This document shows positions 18,249 to 27,161 of a stretch of 64,000 nucleotides of DNA, in pieces. The DNA is from Mycobacterium sp. URHB0044 (GTDB lineage Bacteria; Actinomycetota; Actinomycetes; Mycobacteriales; Mycobacteriaceae), in contig NZ_JIAW01000011.1 of NCBI RefSeq assembly GCF_000620625.1, forward strand, positions 186,001 to 250,000, written 5' to 3'. Below the pieces are notes generated by a model that was not told the origin of the DNA, did not search any database, and saw only the letters and a program-made list of their open reading frames with translations. Numbering within the stretch: the first letter of the stretch is position 1; the number at the start of each line of letters is the position of its first letter. A program made the translations under genes and the position numbers.

Positions 18249-21143
18249 TTGGCAGACCGCCTGATCGTCAAGGGTGCACGCGAGCACAACCTGAGAGGCA
18301 TCGATCTTGATCTGCCCCGCGATGCACTGATCGTCTTCACCGGCCTGTCCGGATCCGGCAAGTCGTCGCTGGCGTTCGACACCATCTTCGCGGAGGGCCA
18401 GCGCCGGTACGTGGAGTCGCTGTCGGCCTACGCCCGCCAGTTCCTCGGCCAGATGGACAAGCCGGACGTCGACTTCATCGAGGGCCTGTCACCCGCGGTG
18501 TCGATCGACCAGAAGTCGACCAACCGGAACCCGCGCTCGACCGTCGGCACCATCACCGAGGTCTACGACTACCTGCGTCTGCTGTACGCGCGGGCAGGCA
18601 CTCCGCACTGCCCGGTGTGCGGCGAGCGGATCGCCAGGCAGACCCCGCAGCAGATCGTCGACCAGGTGCTCGCGATGGACGAGGGCATCCGGTTCCAGGT
18701 GCTTGCGCCCGTGGTCCGCACCCGCAAGGGCGAGTTCGCCGACCTCTTCGACAAGCTGAACAGCCAGGGCTACAGCAGGGTGCGGGTCGACGGCGTGGTT
18801 CACCCACTGACCGAGCCGCCGAAGCTGAAGAAGCAGGAGAAGCACGACATCGAGGTGGTCGTCGACCGCCTGACCGTGAAGACCAGCGCCAAGCAGCGGC
18901 TCACCGACTCGATCGAGACCGCACTCGGCCTCGCCGACGGCATCGTCGTGCTCGAGTTCGTCGACCGCGAGGACGACCATCCGCACCGCGAGCAGCGTTT
19001 CTCCGAGAAGCTGGCCTGCCCCAACGGCCACCCCCTGTCGGTCGACGACCTCGAGCCGCGGTCCTTCTCGTTCAACTCGCCCTACGGCGCCTGCCCCGAG
19101 TGCACCGGCCTCGGCATCCGCAAGGAGGTCGATCCCGACCTGGTCGTGCCCGATCCCGACCTGACCCTCGCCGAGGGCGCCATCGCGCCGTGGGCGATGG
19201 GCCACACCGCCGAGTACTTCACCCGCATGTTGTCCGGGCTCGGCGAGGCGTTGGGGTTCGACGTCGACACCCCGTGGCGCAAGCTCCCGCTGAAGGCGCG
19301 CAAGTCCATCCTCGAGGGATGCGACGAGCAGGTGCACGTCAAGTACAAGAACCGCTACGGACGTACCCGGTCCTACTACGCGGACTTCGAAGGCGTGATG
19401 GCGTTCCTGCAACGCCGCATGGAGCAGACCGAATCCGAGCAGATGAAGGAACGCTACGACGGCTTCATGCGCGACGTACCGTGCCCAGTCTGTGAGGGCA
19501 CCCGGCTCAAGCCGGAGATCCTGGCCGTCACGCTCGCGGCGGGCGATTACGGCGACATGTCCATCGCGAAGGTCTGCGAACTCTCCATCGCCGACTGCTC
19601 GGACTTCCTCAATGCGCTCACCCTCGGTCACCGCGAACAGGCGATCGCCGGTCAGGTGCTCAAGGAGGTGCAGTCCCGGCTCGGCTTCCTGCTCGACGTC
19701 GGGCTCGACTACCTGTCGCTGTCCCGGGCGGCGGGGACGCTGTCCGGCGGTGAGGCGCAACGCATTCGGCTCGCCACCCAGATCGGCTCGGGGCTCGTCG
19801 GCGTGTTGTACGTGCTCGACGAACCGTCGATCGGCTTGCACCAGCGCGACAACCGCAGGCTGATCGACACCCTGGTGCGGCTGCGCGACCTCGGCAACAC
19901 GCTGATCGTCGTCGAGCACGACCTCGACACCATTGCGCACGCCGACTGGGTGGTCGACATCGGCCCGGCGGCCGGTGAGCACGGCGGTCGCATCGTGCAC
20001 AGCGGCACCTACGCCGACCTGCTCAACAACCCCGAATCCATCACCGGCGCTTACCTTTCCGGCAAGGAGACCATCGAGGTCCCTGCGATCAGGCGGCCCA
20101 TCGACCGCAAGCGTCAGCTGACCGTCATCGGTGCCCGCGAGCACAACCTGCGCGAGATCGACGTGGCGTTCCCGCTCGGCGTCCTGACCTCCGTCACGGG
20201 GGTCTCGGGTTCGGGCAAGTCGACCCTGGTCAACGACATTCTGGCGTCCGTGCTGGCCAACAAGCTCAACGGTGCGCGTCAGGTACCCGGCAGGCACACC
20301 AGGATCAACGGGCTCGACCAGGTCGACAAGTTGGTTCGCGTCGACCAGTCGCCGATCGGTCGGACCCCGCGCTCCAATCCGGCCACCTACACCGGGGTCT
20401 TCGACAAGATCCGGACGTTGTTTGCCGCCACCACCGAGGCCAAGGTGCGGGGTTATCAGCCGGGGCGGTTCTCGTTCAACGTCAAGGGCGGCCGTTGTGA
20501 GGCATGCTCCGGCGACGGCACCATCAAGATCGAGATGAACTTCCTTCCTGACGTATACGTGCCGTGCGAGGTCTGCCATGGCGCCCGGTACAACCGGGAA
20601 ACTCTCGAGGTGCACTACAAGGGCAAGACCATTTCCGAGGTGCTCGACATGTCGATCGAGGAGGCCACCGAGTTCTTCGAACCCATCTCGTCGATCCACC
20701 GGTACCTCAAGACGCTGGTCGACGTCGGTCTCGGTTACGTCAGGCTCGGGCAGCCTGCACCGACGCTGTCCGGTGGCGAGGCGCAGCGGGTCAAGCTGGC
20801 CTCCGAGCTGCAGAAGCGCTCCACCGGGCGCACCGTGTACATCCTCGACGAGCCGACCACCGGTCTGCACTTCGACGACATCCGCAAGCTGTTGAAGGTC
20901 ATCAACGGCCTCGTCGACAAGGGCAACACGGTGATCGTCATCGAGCACAATCTGGACGTGATCAAGACGTCGGACTGGATCGTTGACATGGGGCCCGAGG
21001 GGGGCGGCGGTGGTGGCACGGTCGTGACAGCTGGCACGCCCGAGGACGTCGCGTCCGACGCGAGCAGCTACACGGGGAAGTTCCTCGCCGAGCTGCTCGA
21101 CATGCCCGCGCCCAAGAAGAAGCGGCGCAAGGTCAGCGCCTAG
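18249..21143 (+). CDS. uvrA: Excinuclease ABC subunit A
   Basis: UvrA is the damage-recognition ATPase of nucleotide excision repair. At 964 aa it has two ABC modules: the first Walker A is GLSGSGKSSL, the second GVSGSGKSTL (near 20210), each with a LSGGEAQR signature. Zinc modules are visible as CPVCGER, CPECTGLG and the CEACSGDGTIKIEMNFLPDVYVPCEVCHG-type finger. The start is TTG after GAGAGGG, which fits the family N-terminus. An 18-bp tandem duplication covers its stop codon. I do not see a LexA box upstream. Confidence 0.98.
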   Translation: MADRLIVKGAREHNLRGIDLDLPRDALIVFTGLSGSGKSSLAFDTIFAEGQRRYVESLSAYARQFLGQMDKPDVDFIEGLSPAVSIDQKSTNRNPRSTVGTITEVYDYLRLLYARAGTPHCPVCGERIARQTPQQIVDQVLAMDEGIRFQVLAPVVRTRKGEFADLFDKLNSQGYSRVRVDGVVHPLTEPPKLKKQEKHDIEVVVDRLTVKTSAKQRLTDSIETALGLADGIVVLEFVDREDDHPHREQRFSEKLACPNGHPLSVDDLEPRSFSFNSPYGACPECTGLGIRKEVDPDLVVPDPDLTLAEGAIAPWAMGHTAEYFTRMLSGLGEALGFDVDTPWRKLPLKARKSILEGCDEQVHVKYKNRYGRTRSYYADFEGVMAFLQRRMEQTESEQMKERYDGFMRDVPCPVCEGTRLKPEILAVTLAAGDYGDMSIAKVCELSIADCSDFLNALTLGHREQAIAGQVLKEVQSRLGFLLDVGLDYLSLSRAAGTLSGGEAQRIRLATQIGSGLVGVLYVLDEPSIGLHQRDNRRLIDTLVRLRDLGNTLIVVEHDLDTIAHADWVVDIGPAAGEHGGRIVHSGTYADLLNNPESITGAYLSGKETIEVPAIRRPIDRKRQLTVIGAREHNLREIDVAFPLGVLTSVTGVSGSGKSTLVNDILASVLANKLNGARQVPGRHTRINGLDQVDKLVRVDQSPIGRTPRSNPATYTGVFDKIRTLFAATTEAKVRGYQPGRFSFNVKGGRCEACSGDGTIKIEMNFLPDVYVPCEVCHGARYNRETLEVHYKGKTISEVLDMSIEEATEFFEPISSIHRYLKTLVDVGLGYVRLGQPAPTLSGGEAQRVKLASELQKRSTGRTVYILDEPTTGLHFDDIRKLLKVINGLVDKGNTVIVIEHNLDVIKTSDWIVDMGPEGGGGGGTVVTAGTPEDVASDASSYTGKFLAELLDMPAPKKKRRKVSA

Positions 21144-21175
21144 CCCTTCGACAGCGGCTAGCCCTTCGACAGCGG
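21140..21175. repeat. 18-bp perfect tandem duplication at two convergent stops
   Basis: CTAGCCCTTCGACAGCGG occurs twice head to tail at 21140-21157 and 21158-21175. The first copy contains the uvrA stop (TAG at 21141-21143). The second contains the stop of the HTH_42 gene on the other strand. Deleting one copy would make the two stops overlap. Confidence 0.95.
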
Positions 21176-22324
21176 CGACGGGAAGCGGGGGTTGATCCGC
21201 ACCCCGCTCAGCCACTCGGTTAGCTCGTCTGCCTTGCGCGCCAACGCCTTGGCGGTCCTCGCCCCGACGTCCTCGAGCAGTTGCAGCACCACGCGCCCGT
21301 CGGCGTCCTGACGCCACCCGCCGACCACCCGCCCGTCACACCATGCGGTCGGCCCGGCGTTGCCGTTGCGGTCGAATACCTGGCCGCGATGCTCGCCGAG
21401 GTACCAGTCGCGGTCCTGCCATCCCATCGTGGTGACGTCGAGGCCAGGAAGCAACGCGCACCAGCGGGCGGGTGCGGATTCGGGCTCGAGGTCGTCGGGC
21501 AGCACGTAGCCGGTCACGCCGTCCATGTCGACCTCGACGGCCTCCACGTCGCGCAGTCCGTCCCTGGCCCACGTCAGCGTGTTGCCGAACCACCACTTCA
21601 CGTCATTGACGGTCGCGGGCCCGAACGTGCGCAACCAGGCGCGGATCATGAATTCCCGTGCGGCTTCTGCGGCCGTCGGCTGCGCGGCTGCGCCCAGCCA
21701 ACTCGGCGCCGACGCCCAGCGCGGACGCGACGTGGTCCAGGTGCCCTCGTTCGGCCCGCGGACGAGGAAGCCCTCCACGGCCAGCACGGTCAACACCCGT
21801 GGTGAGACGGGAGTCGCTCCGCCCCAACTCTTTCCGGGCGCCGGGTCGTGGTTTCCCGCCAACTCCGGTAGGGCGGCACGAAGTTCCCGAGCACTCGCCG
21901 GGCCATGTTCGGCGATGTAGCCGAGCACCGCCTTCGACGCGAGGCCCAGCCATGCCTCACCGTCGTCGGCGATGCCCGCCTTCTCCACGTCGGCGATGAG
22001 CCTGCGACGTTCGTTGGCCGCCACCCGATCGCTGGCGGCGGCCTGGACCGCGGGCAGGTCACGGGCGTTGAGCACCCACAACGTGCGGCGCATCGCGAGA
22101 TGCTTGACCACCGAGCGGTCCTGGTAGAGGGCGGCATCCAGGTCCTCGACCTGGAATCCGGGCATCCGCGCCCACAGCGAGAGGTACGGAGTGGCCGGAT
22201 CGGTGGCGTGCAGTCCGACCAGCTGTGACGTGATCTCCGCGATGGATCCGCCTGCCGACGCGGTGGCCAGCAGGTGACGCCGCCCCAGCCGGGCCCGCCG
22301 TTCGTCGACGGAGAAGGAGCGCAC
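21158..22324 (-). CDS. Winged-helix HTH_42 protein (AlkZ/YcaQ-like)
   Basis: A 388-aa member of the HTH_42 family (PF06224), which includes the AlkZ and YcaQ/AlkX DNA glycosylases that unhook interstrand crosslinks or remove bulky N7 adducts. The N-terminus has the family block ITSQLVGLHATDPATPYLSLWAR, where the catalytic Gln-containing motif lies. MRRTLWVL and LRTFGPATVNDVKWWFG, typical winged-helix segments, follow, with a beta-barrel toward the C-terminus. Glycosylase activity is not proven for all members. It is convergent with uvrA and co-transcribed with the 22327 gene (2-bp gap), so a DNA repair role is plausible. Confidence 0.82.
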   Translation of the reverse strand: MRSFSVDERRARLGRRHLLATASAGGSIAEITSQLVGLHATDPATPYLSLWARMPGFQVEDLDAALYQDRSVVKHLAMRRTLWVLNARDLPAVQAAASDRVAANERRRLIADVEKAGIADDGEAWLGLASKAVLGYIAEHGPASARELRAALPELAGNHDPAPGKSWGGATPVSPRVLTVLAVEGFLVRGPNEGTWTTSRPRWASAPSWLGAAAQPTAAEAAREFMIRAWLRTFGPATVNDVKWWFGNTLTWARDGLRDVEAVEVDMDGVTGYVLPDDLEPESAPARWCALLPGLDVTTMGWQDRDWYLGEHRGQVFDRNGNAGPTAWCDGRVVGGWRQDADGRVVLQLLEDVGARTAKALARKADELTEWLSGVRINPRFPSPLSKG

Positions 22325-22326
22325 CG

Positions 22327-22689
22327 TCAGGCTGGGCCGGACTCGGGGCCGGTCTCGTCGCGCATCGACGCGCGGATCTGCTCCATCCGCTTGATGGCGG
22401 CACGCTGACGGGCGTCGTACTGCTCCTCGACGGTCCGGCCCTCCGGCGTCTCGGCGGCCAGTTCGGCCGCCCCGATCGCCGTGCCGTACCGCGTCTCGAT
22501 CTTCTCGCGCACGGAATCGAACGTCGGCACGCCACCCGCGGTGTAGCCGGTGTCAGCGGGCTGCACGGGCACGGGTTCGGCGGTGACGGACAGGACCGCC
22601 TCGTCGGGCACCGGCTCGGGCTCGACATCCATCACGTCGTCACCGGGAACCGGCTCGTCGGGCTGAGAGTCGGGCCTTTCATCGGACAC
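22327..22689 (-). CDS. Small acidic conserved protein
   Basis: A protein of 120 aa. An acidic Pro/Asp/Glu-rich N-terminal half is probably disordered. It is followed by a conserved helical C-terminal part, VPTFDSVREKIETRYGTAIG and then TPEGRTVEEQYDARQRAAIKRMEQIR. The conserved part resembles a short mycobacterial protein found near uvrA. GTG at 22689 is chosen because TACGGT lies exactly 6 bp upstream; an in-frame ATG at 22713 would add eight residues. Function unknown. It is the first gene of an operon with the HTH_42 gene. Confidence 0.72.
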   Translation of the reverse strand: MSDERPDSQPDEPVPGDDVMDVEPEPVPDEAVLSVTAEPVPVQPADTGYTAGGVPTFDSVREKIETRYGTAIGAAELAAETPEGRTVEEQYDARQRAAIKRMEQIRASMRDETGPESGPA

Positions 22690-22695
22690 ATCGTC

Positions 22696-22701
22696 ACCGT
22701 A
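22696..22701 (-). promoter_or_regulatory. Probable -10 box of the small acidic protein operon
   Basis: Minus-strand TACGGT, 6 bp, then GTG at 22689; supports that start and a leaderless transcript. Confidence 0.45.
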
Positions 22702-22798
22702 CCTCGGGCGCATAGTTGGGATCGGTAGCGAATCCGGCCGGATGTACTTCTCTCACGACGACGCCATCGGGGCGACGCGTGAAGCGGAGGAAAGTTCA

Positions 22799-23302
22799 AT
22801 GGCAACATCACTGAATCGGGTTCTGGCTGCTGGGATCGGGCTCGTCGCCGCCGCCGCCGTACTGGTCGGCTGCTCCGACGACAAGGGCAGCTCACCGGCG
22901 TCGAGCACCGCCGCAAGCGGCGGCAGCGGAACCACCGCGGTCAGCACGACCGGCAACACCGAGGTCAAGGTGGAGGGCCAGGACCTGGCCGGCCTGGACC
23001 TCAAGTCCGTGACCTGCGTCAAGCAGGCCGGCAAGATCAACGTCGCCAGCGGAGGCGCCGCCGGCGGACTCGGTGTCGTGATGACCGACGAGGCCACCCC
23101 GAAGGTCGAGTCCCTGGGTCTGACGGTCGACGGAAACGCGCTGGCGGTCGCCTCGATGGGTGGCATGAATACCGGCTCGGCCGACGTCAAGGTCGACGGA
23201 AGCACCTACACCATCACCGGTGAGGCGCAGGGCGCCGACATGAAGAACCCGATGGCGGGGATGATCACGAAGAAGTTCGAGATCAAGGTGACCTGCAACT
23301 GA
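22799..23302 (+). CDS. LpqH-like (19-kDa antigen family) lipoprotein
   Basis: A 167-aa lipoprotein. The signal peptide ends with lipobox VLVGC (Cys near residue 24), followed by a Ser/Thr/Gly linker that is probably glycosylated. The mature domain has NTEVKVEGQDL, a pair of cysteines (VTCVKQ and the final VTCN), and GSTYTITGEAQG, typical of the mycobacterial 19-kDa lipoprotein antigen family (PF05481). It is probably on the outside of the cell membrane. A strong GGAGGAAAG ribosome site precedes ATG 22799. A hairpin terminator follows. It is one of several paralogs, so no gene symbol is given. Confidence 0.88.
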   Translation: MATSLNRVLAAGIGLVAAAAVLVGCSDDKGSSPASSTAASGGSGTTAVSTTGNTEVKVEGQDLAGLDLKSVTCVKQAGKINVASGGAAGGLGVVMTDEATPKVESLGLTVDGNALAVASMGGMNTGSADVKVDGSTYTITGEAQGADMKNPMAGMITKKFEIKVTCN

Positions 23303-23316
23303 CGGGTCTCACCCCG

Positions 23317-23347
23317 GGCGGCGGACGTGCATTGCACGTCCGCCGCC
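23317..23347 (+). terminator. Strong hairpin after the LpqH-like gene
   Basis: A 15-bp perfect inverted repeat (GGCGGCGGACGTGCA and its complement) around a single T. It is followed by TTCC, without a long T-tract. It separates the lipoprotein gene from the TPR-CHAT operon promoter. Confidence 0.7.
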
Positions 23348-23367
23348 TTCCATCGTGTCCAGCGACT

Positions 23368-23373
23368 TATGAT
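23368..23373 (+). promoter_or_regulatory. Probable -10 box of the TPR-CHAT operon
   Basis: TATGAT, then 6 bp, then GTG at 23380. It is the same arrangement as at pheS and predicts a leaderless mRNA. Confidence 0.55.
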
Positions 23374-23379
23374 GCAGCC

Positions 23380-25119
23380 GTGTCGATCCCCGGTGAGCTG
23401 GAGCGGGCCCGTCACCTTGCCCTGGCCGCCGACGAGACCGCCGCCAAGGAGCTGCTGCTGTCGCTGATGCCGCAGATCGAGGAGGCCGACCGCGACGACC
23501 TGATGCTCGAGGTCCTCGCGCAACTCGGCGAGCTCTATCTGGTCAGGACCGCCTACGACGGCGTGCGGGAGGCGATAAGCCGGATCCGCGACACGCTGGC
23601 CATCTACTCGTCGATCCTGTCCGGCACGGCGGCACCGGAGATCGTCGCGCAGTCGACGATGACCACCGCCGAGGCACGCCACCTGATCTGCAGGTACTCG
23701 CGCCGCGCACAGTTCCTCGACGCCGGGCTCACCGCAGCCATGGGTGACCACGAGGGTGCCGCGGCCGCGCTGGACGTCCTTGACGACATGGCGTCCGACG
23801 ACCCCGCGTTCGCCGATCTGTGCGACGAGCACGCGTACCTGTGCACCTATGCCCGGATCAACTGTGCCACCGCACTGTGCGAGGACGATCTGCACGTCCG
23901 CTCGGTTCCGTTGTGGCACAACGTGATCAACGACATCCAGGGGCCGACAATCTCAAGCGAGTCGAGCGACAACCTGCTCGTCCTCGGCGCCATCGCCTAC
24001 GCCAGATTCTGCATCGAGACCGGCGCGCTGTCAGAAGCCGAACCGTGGTTACGCAGGGCGGCCGCTCGCGCCGAGGCGCGTGGCTGGGAGTTGGCGATCG
24101 CCCGAACGCGTTTGGAGCGGGCGACCGCAAGTTGGGCCATGGGCGACCGACTCAACACCGAGCAGTTGGTGCGCGAGGCGTACCCCGTGATCGCGGAGTA
24201 CCTGCGCGCCAACGACGTCTCCCGCTGCTGGCTGTACTTCGGGCTGTACCGAATGGCGGCCGGCGGGCTCCAGGTCGCCGACGAATGCTGGGAGCATGCC
24301 GAGCGACACTGGCGTGAGCTCGGCAAGCCCTTGCACATCCACCGGATCCTGTTGCAGCGCAGCTGGATCGCCATAGTCCGAGGCCGCTATCAGGATGCGA
24401 TCGACATGGTCGAGCAGGCGCGCGTCTGCCTCGACGAGTCACCCCGCAGCAGTTGGCTGGCGTACGCACGGCTCGACGATCACCTCGGCTCGGTGTGGCG
24501 CGCGCACGCACTGGCCGATCTCGGCTTCGACGGCGCCGGTCGACCGGACGAGGACTGGTCGGCCGCCGAGGCGCGGTACCGCACCGCGCAGGGCGCGATG
24601 CACGCCGAGCCGGGAAGTCCCGAGTATCGCGGCGCGATGGAGAAGCTGGCACGGGCCGCGGACCTGAAACTTCCTGCCGCCCTTGCGGTCGATTCGGTGC
24701 GCTACTCGATCGCCGACGCGGAGGCGCGGGCGCAGTGGGCCGAGTGCGTCGCCGCACCGCTGCTGGCGGGGGCGTTCGCAGTGGTGTGGGAGTCGGAGAA
24801 CAGCGAGTTGACCAGCGAGCTGATCGAATACCACAGCGCCAGAGGTGCCTTCAGCGCCGAGAGTCGGCAGTCCGAGGTGGTGGAGTGGTCCAGGGCCTCG
24901 ACGGCCCTTGCCCCGATCAGCGACGTCGACGAGCTTGCGTTGGTGGCCGCGGGCCCGCCGGTGCAGTCGGGCCGCTCATTGACTCGGCTGGCCCCGTTGC
25001 CGCCGCTGCGGATGGACCCGACAGCCGGTCCCGTGCTTGCCCGTTACCGGGACCTGGCGCTCGACCGGTACGGCCAGCACGTCACCACGGACGAAGCCGC
25101 CTGGTCGACGTGGCCTTGA
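23380..25119 (+). CDS. TPR-like helical protein, partner of CHAT protein
   Basis: A 579-aa soluble protein made almost wholly of alpha-helical hairpins. TPR-like units are visible at about residues 190-370 (for example SEAEPWLRRAAARAEARGW and GRYQDAIDMVEQARVCLDES). No catalytic motif is seen. The next gene overlaps by 10 bp and encodes a CHAT domain. The pair therefore separates on two chains the TPR and CHAT parts that are usually fused or adjacent. It could act as a sensor or scaffold that controls the protease-like partner. A leaderless promoter precedes the GTG start, which is chosen for that reason. Confidence 0.75.
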   Translation: MSIPGELERARHLALAADETAAKELLLSLMPQIEEADRDDLMLEVLAQLGELYLVRTAYDGVREAISRIRDTLAIYSSILSGTAAPEIVAQSTMTTAEARHLICRYSRRAQFLDAGLTAAMGDHEGAAAALDVLDDMASDDPAFADLCDEHAYLCTYARINCATALCEDDLHVRSVPLWHNVINDIQGPTISSESSDNLLVLGAIAYARFCIETGALSEAEPWLRRAAARAEARGWELAIARTRLERATASWAMGDRLNTEQLVREAYPVIAEYLRANDVSRCWLYFGLYRMAAGGLQVADECWEHAERHWRELGKPLHIHRILLQRSWIAIVRGRYQDAIDMVEQARVCLDESPRSSWLAYARLDDHLGSVWRAHALADLGFDGAGRPDEDWSAAEARYRTAQGAMHAEPGSPEYRGAMEKLARAADLKLPAALAVDSVRYSIADAEARAQWAECVAAPLLAGAFAVVWESENSELTSELIEYHSARGAFSAESRQSEVVEWSRASTALAPISDVDELALVAAGPPVQSGRSLTRLAPLPPLRMDPTAGPVLARYRDLALDRYGQHVTTDEAAWSTWP

Positions 25120-26462
25120 CGGCACAGCCGCAGGTGCCAAATCCCGGGTCGCTGCGCTCCTGCCCGCCGGACACCCTGGTCCTGCGCTTCGCCGACGTCG
25201 GCATCGCCACCTACGCCAGTCTGCGCGTGGTCGGACGGCCGGACCGAACGGTGACCTGGGTGGTCGATGAACCGTTTCTGCTGGCGGCGCTGGACGAACT
25301 CGCAGGAGCGCTACCCGAACCGAACGAGGGGGAGACGGTCGCGGCAGCCCTGACGCGGGCGCTCACAGTCGGCCCGTTCGCCGACCAGGCCGGCGAGCTG
25401 ACGCTTGCGTATCGGCTGGGCGTGCTGTTGGTGTCCGACGCGGGCTGGCAGCTGCTGCTGGAGTACGCGAACACACCGCGCAGTGTCTTGTTCGTGTCGC
25501 CCAGCGCGCGCCTGGCCCGCGTGCCGTGGGGGATGCTCGCGTTACCCGTGGTGCGCCCGACCGCCGACGACCTGCTGCGGGCCAAGACCGCCGCAGTCAC
25601 GGTGGAGGGCACGTCCGCCGCCCGAATCACGTGGCCGGCCGCCGATGCCGAATCGGTGACCGAGGGTTACCGGCTGATGGAACTCGTGGACGTCTTGATG
25701 GCGGTGCCCGCCAACATCGTGAATTCACCGCGGCCCCGTACCGAGTGGGGCCGGTCTGCGGACCGGCCTCCGCTGCTCGTGCTCGACCCGCGGGTGCCAG
25801 GGCAGCGGGCCGACTCGGCGCTCGGCTCGGTCCTGGGCCGTCCGTCGCCCGACGCGCCGTTGGCCCGGCACTTCGCGGCGACGTTGAGCCGGGGACCGGT
25901 GCTGCCTGCCGTCGCCGCGGCCGTCGAGCTGTTCCGTCGCACCGACGCCGACTGGAACTGGCTGGCCGACCGACTGGCCGACGGTCCGAGTCGGCTCATG
26001 TTCGTGGGTCACGCCAGCGCGGCCGACTCCGGCAGCGCCGATCGGGCAGCGCTGCACCTCGCCGACGAACGACCGCTGACCGCCGCGGATGTGATGTCGA
26101 TGCGCTTGGTCATGCCGCCGCGGGTTGCATTGCTGGCCTGCGCTTCCGGCGGCGACTACCGCTTCGACGAGGCGACCGGACTGGTCGCCGCCGCCGTCCT
26201 CGGCGGCGCGCAACTCGTCACGGCCACGCTCTGGTCGCTCCCGACCACCGCGGGATACCGGCAGTTCACGCAAGCCAGGGACGTAGACCCGATGGCCGAC
26301 GTCATCGTCGCGGTGGACGAGGCGCACCAGTCCGCGGACGCGGGCCGCGACGTCAATCGCTGGCAACGCGACCAGATGCGGCGGTGGCGGGCGGGCGATG
26401 CCACGGCCAACCCCGTCTACTGGGCGGCTCTCGTCACCTTCACCGTCGACGGTGCCCGGTGA
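25110..26462 (+). CDS. CHAT-domain (caspase-like) protein
   Basis: A 450-aa protein. The C-terminal half is a CHAT domain, a caspase/separase-clan peptidase fold. The catalytic His is in MFVGHASA (residue about 301) and the catalytic Cys in ALLACASGG (residue about 344). LTAADVMSMRL and GLVAAAVLGGAQLVTATLWSLP are typical flanking strands. The N-terminal 200 residues are a separate domain without a known motif. Both catalytic residues are intact, so it is probably an active protease. GTG 25110 overlaps the TPR gene by 10 bp; a TTG two codons later is an alternative. CHAT proteases are known from type III-E CRISPR (Craspase) and other defence and death systems; here no CRISPR is seen. Confidence 0.85.
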   Translation: MALTAQPQVPNPGSLRSCPPDTLVLRFADVGIATYASLRVVGRPDRTVTWVVDEPFLLAALDELAGALPEPNEGETVAAALTRALTVGPFADQAGELTLAYRLGVLLVSDAGWQLLLEYANTPRSVLFVSPSARLARVPWGMLALPVVRPTADDLLRAKTAAVTVEGTSAARITWPAADAESVTEGYRLMELVDVLMAVPANIVNSPRPRTEWGRSADRPPLLVLDPRVPGQRADSALGSVLGRPSPDAPLARHFAATLSRGPVLPAVAAAVELFRRTDADWNWLADRLADGPSRLMFVGHASAADSGSADRAALHLADERPLTAADVMSMRLVMPPRVALLACASGGDYRFDEATGLVAAAVLGGAQLVTATLWSLPTTAGYRQFTQARDVDPMADVIVAVDEAHQSADAGRDVNRWQRDQMRRWRAGDATANPVYWAALVTFTVDGAR

Positions 26463-26466
26463 TCCT

Positions 26467-27096
26467 TCAACTCGGCGGCACGCAGACTGCGACGGCCGAC
26501 TCGTCGCCGCTGCGGTAGTAGGCGTCGACGACGCTGCCCGGGGTCACATCGGTCAGCGAAGACTCGGGAATCAGCGTGGTCTCGTGGGCGGGGAACTGCC
26601 CGCCCTCGGGCTTCCTCACCATCAGGTCGAGTTCGACTTCCCGATAGTCCTCCCGAGCCTCACCCGTGGTCCGCATCGCCGTCACCACGCCGTGCGATCG
26701 GGTGCCGTGGCGGATCAACTCGAGTTGATCGGGCGTTACCAGTCCCTTGCGGATCAGCATCTGGTCGAACGCCGACCGAACCGCCACCATGTCGTTCGCA
26801 AGCGAAAGATGTTCGCGCGCATCGGGATCGAATGCGACCAGCAGCACCACGCCCGGACGCAACTCCGGATCTCCGTCTCCGTGGCGCAGGCGGCCGACGA
26901 ACCGCTGACCCGACACGCTTTCGACGTCGACGGTGATCGGGCCTGCGATGGTGCGCACGGTGCCGATCCCAACCGACTGGCCGGCATCCGGTGCGGGCAC
27001 GGCACGCCCTCGGCGGCGGGCAAGCGGACCGACCAGAGCCACTCCGAGTGCGGCGAAGGCGAAGAAGACGAGCGTGATGACGAGGGTGTCGGGCAT
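26467..27096 (-). CDS. Membrane-anchored hypothetical protein in the CHAT locus
   Basis: A 209-aa protein with a single N-terminal membrane segment (MPDTLVITLVFFAFAALGVALV), then a basic stretch. Two beta-rich parts follow: VRTIAGPITVDVESVSGQRF near residue 50, and later GVVTAMRTTGEAREDYREVELD through PGSVVDAYYRSGD. The second part resembles the small beta domains found beside SHOCT-type modules in actinobacteria; this is a weak resemblance. It is convergent with the CHAT gene (4-bp gap) and divergent from the 27162 gene. Function unknown. Confidence 0.7.
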   Translation of the reverse strand: MPDTLVITLVFFAFAALGVALVGPLARRRGRAVPAPDAGQSVGIGTVRTIAGPITVDVESVSGQRFVGRLRHGDGDPELRPGVVLLVAFDPDAREHLSLANDMVAVRSAFDQMLIRKGLVTPDQLELIRHGTRSHGVVTAMRTTGEAREDYREVELDLMVRKPEGGQFPAHETTLIPESSLTDVTPGSVVDAYYRSGDESAVAVCVPPS

Positions 27097-27149
27097 GACA
27101 TCAGGGTCGACGACGACGGCGGCTACCGAACCCAACTTTCCCGGCCACC

Positions 27150-27155
27150 TATCCT
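27150..27155 (+). promoter_or_regulatory. Probable -10 box of the 27162 operon
   Basis: TATCCT, 6 bp, then ATG at 27162; leaderless pattern. Confidence 0.5.
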
Positions 27156-27161
27156 GAGCTG

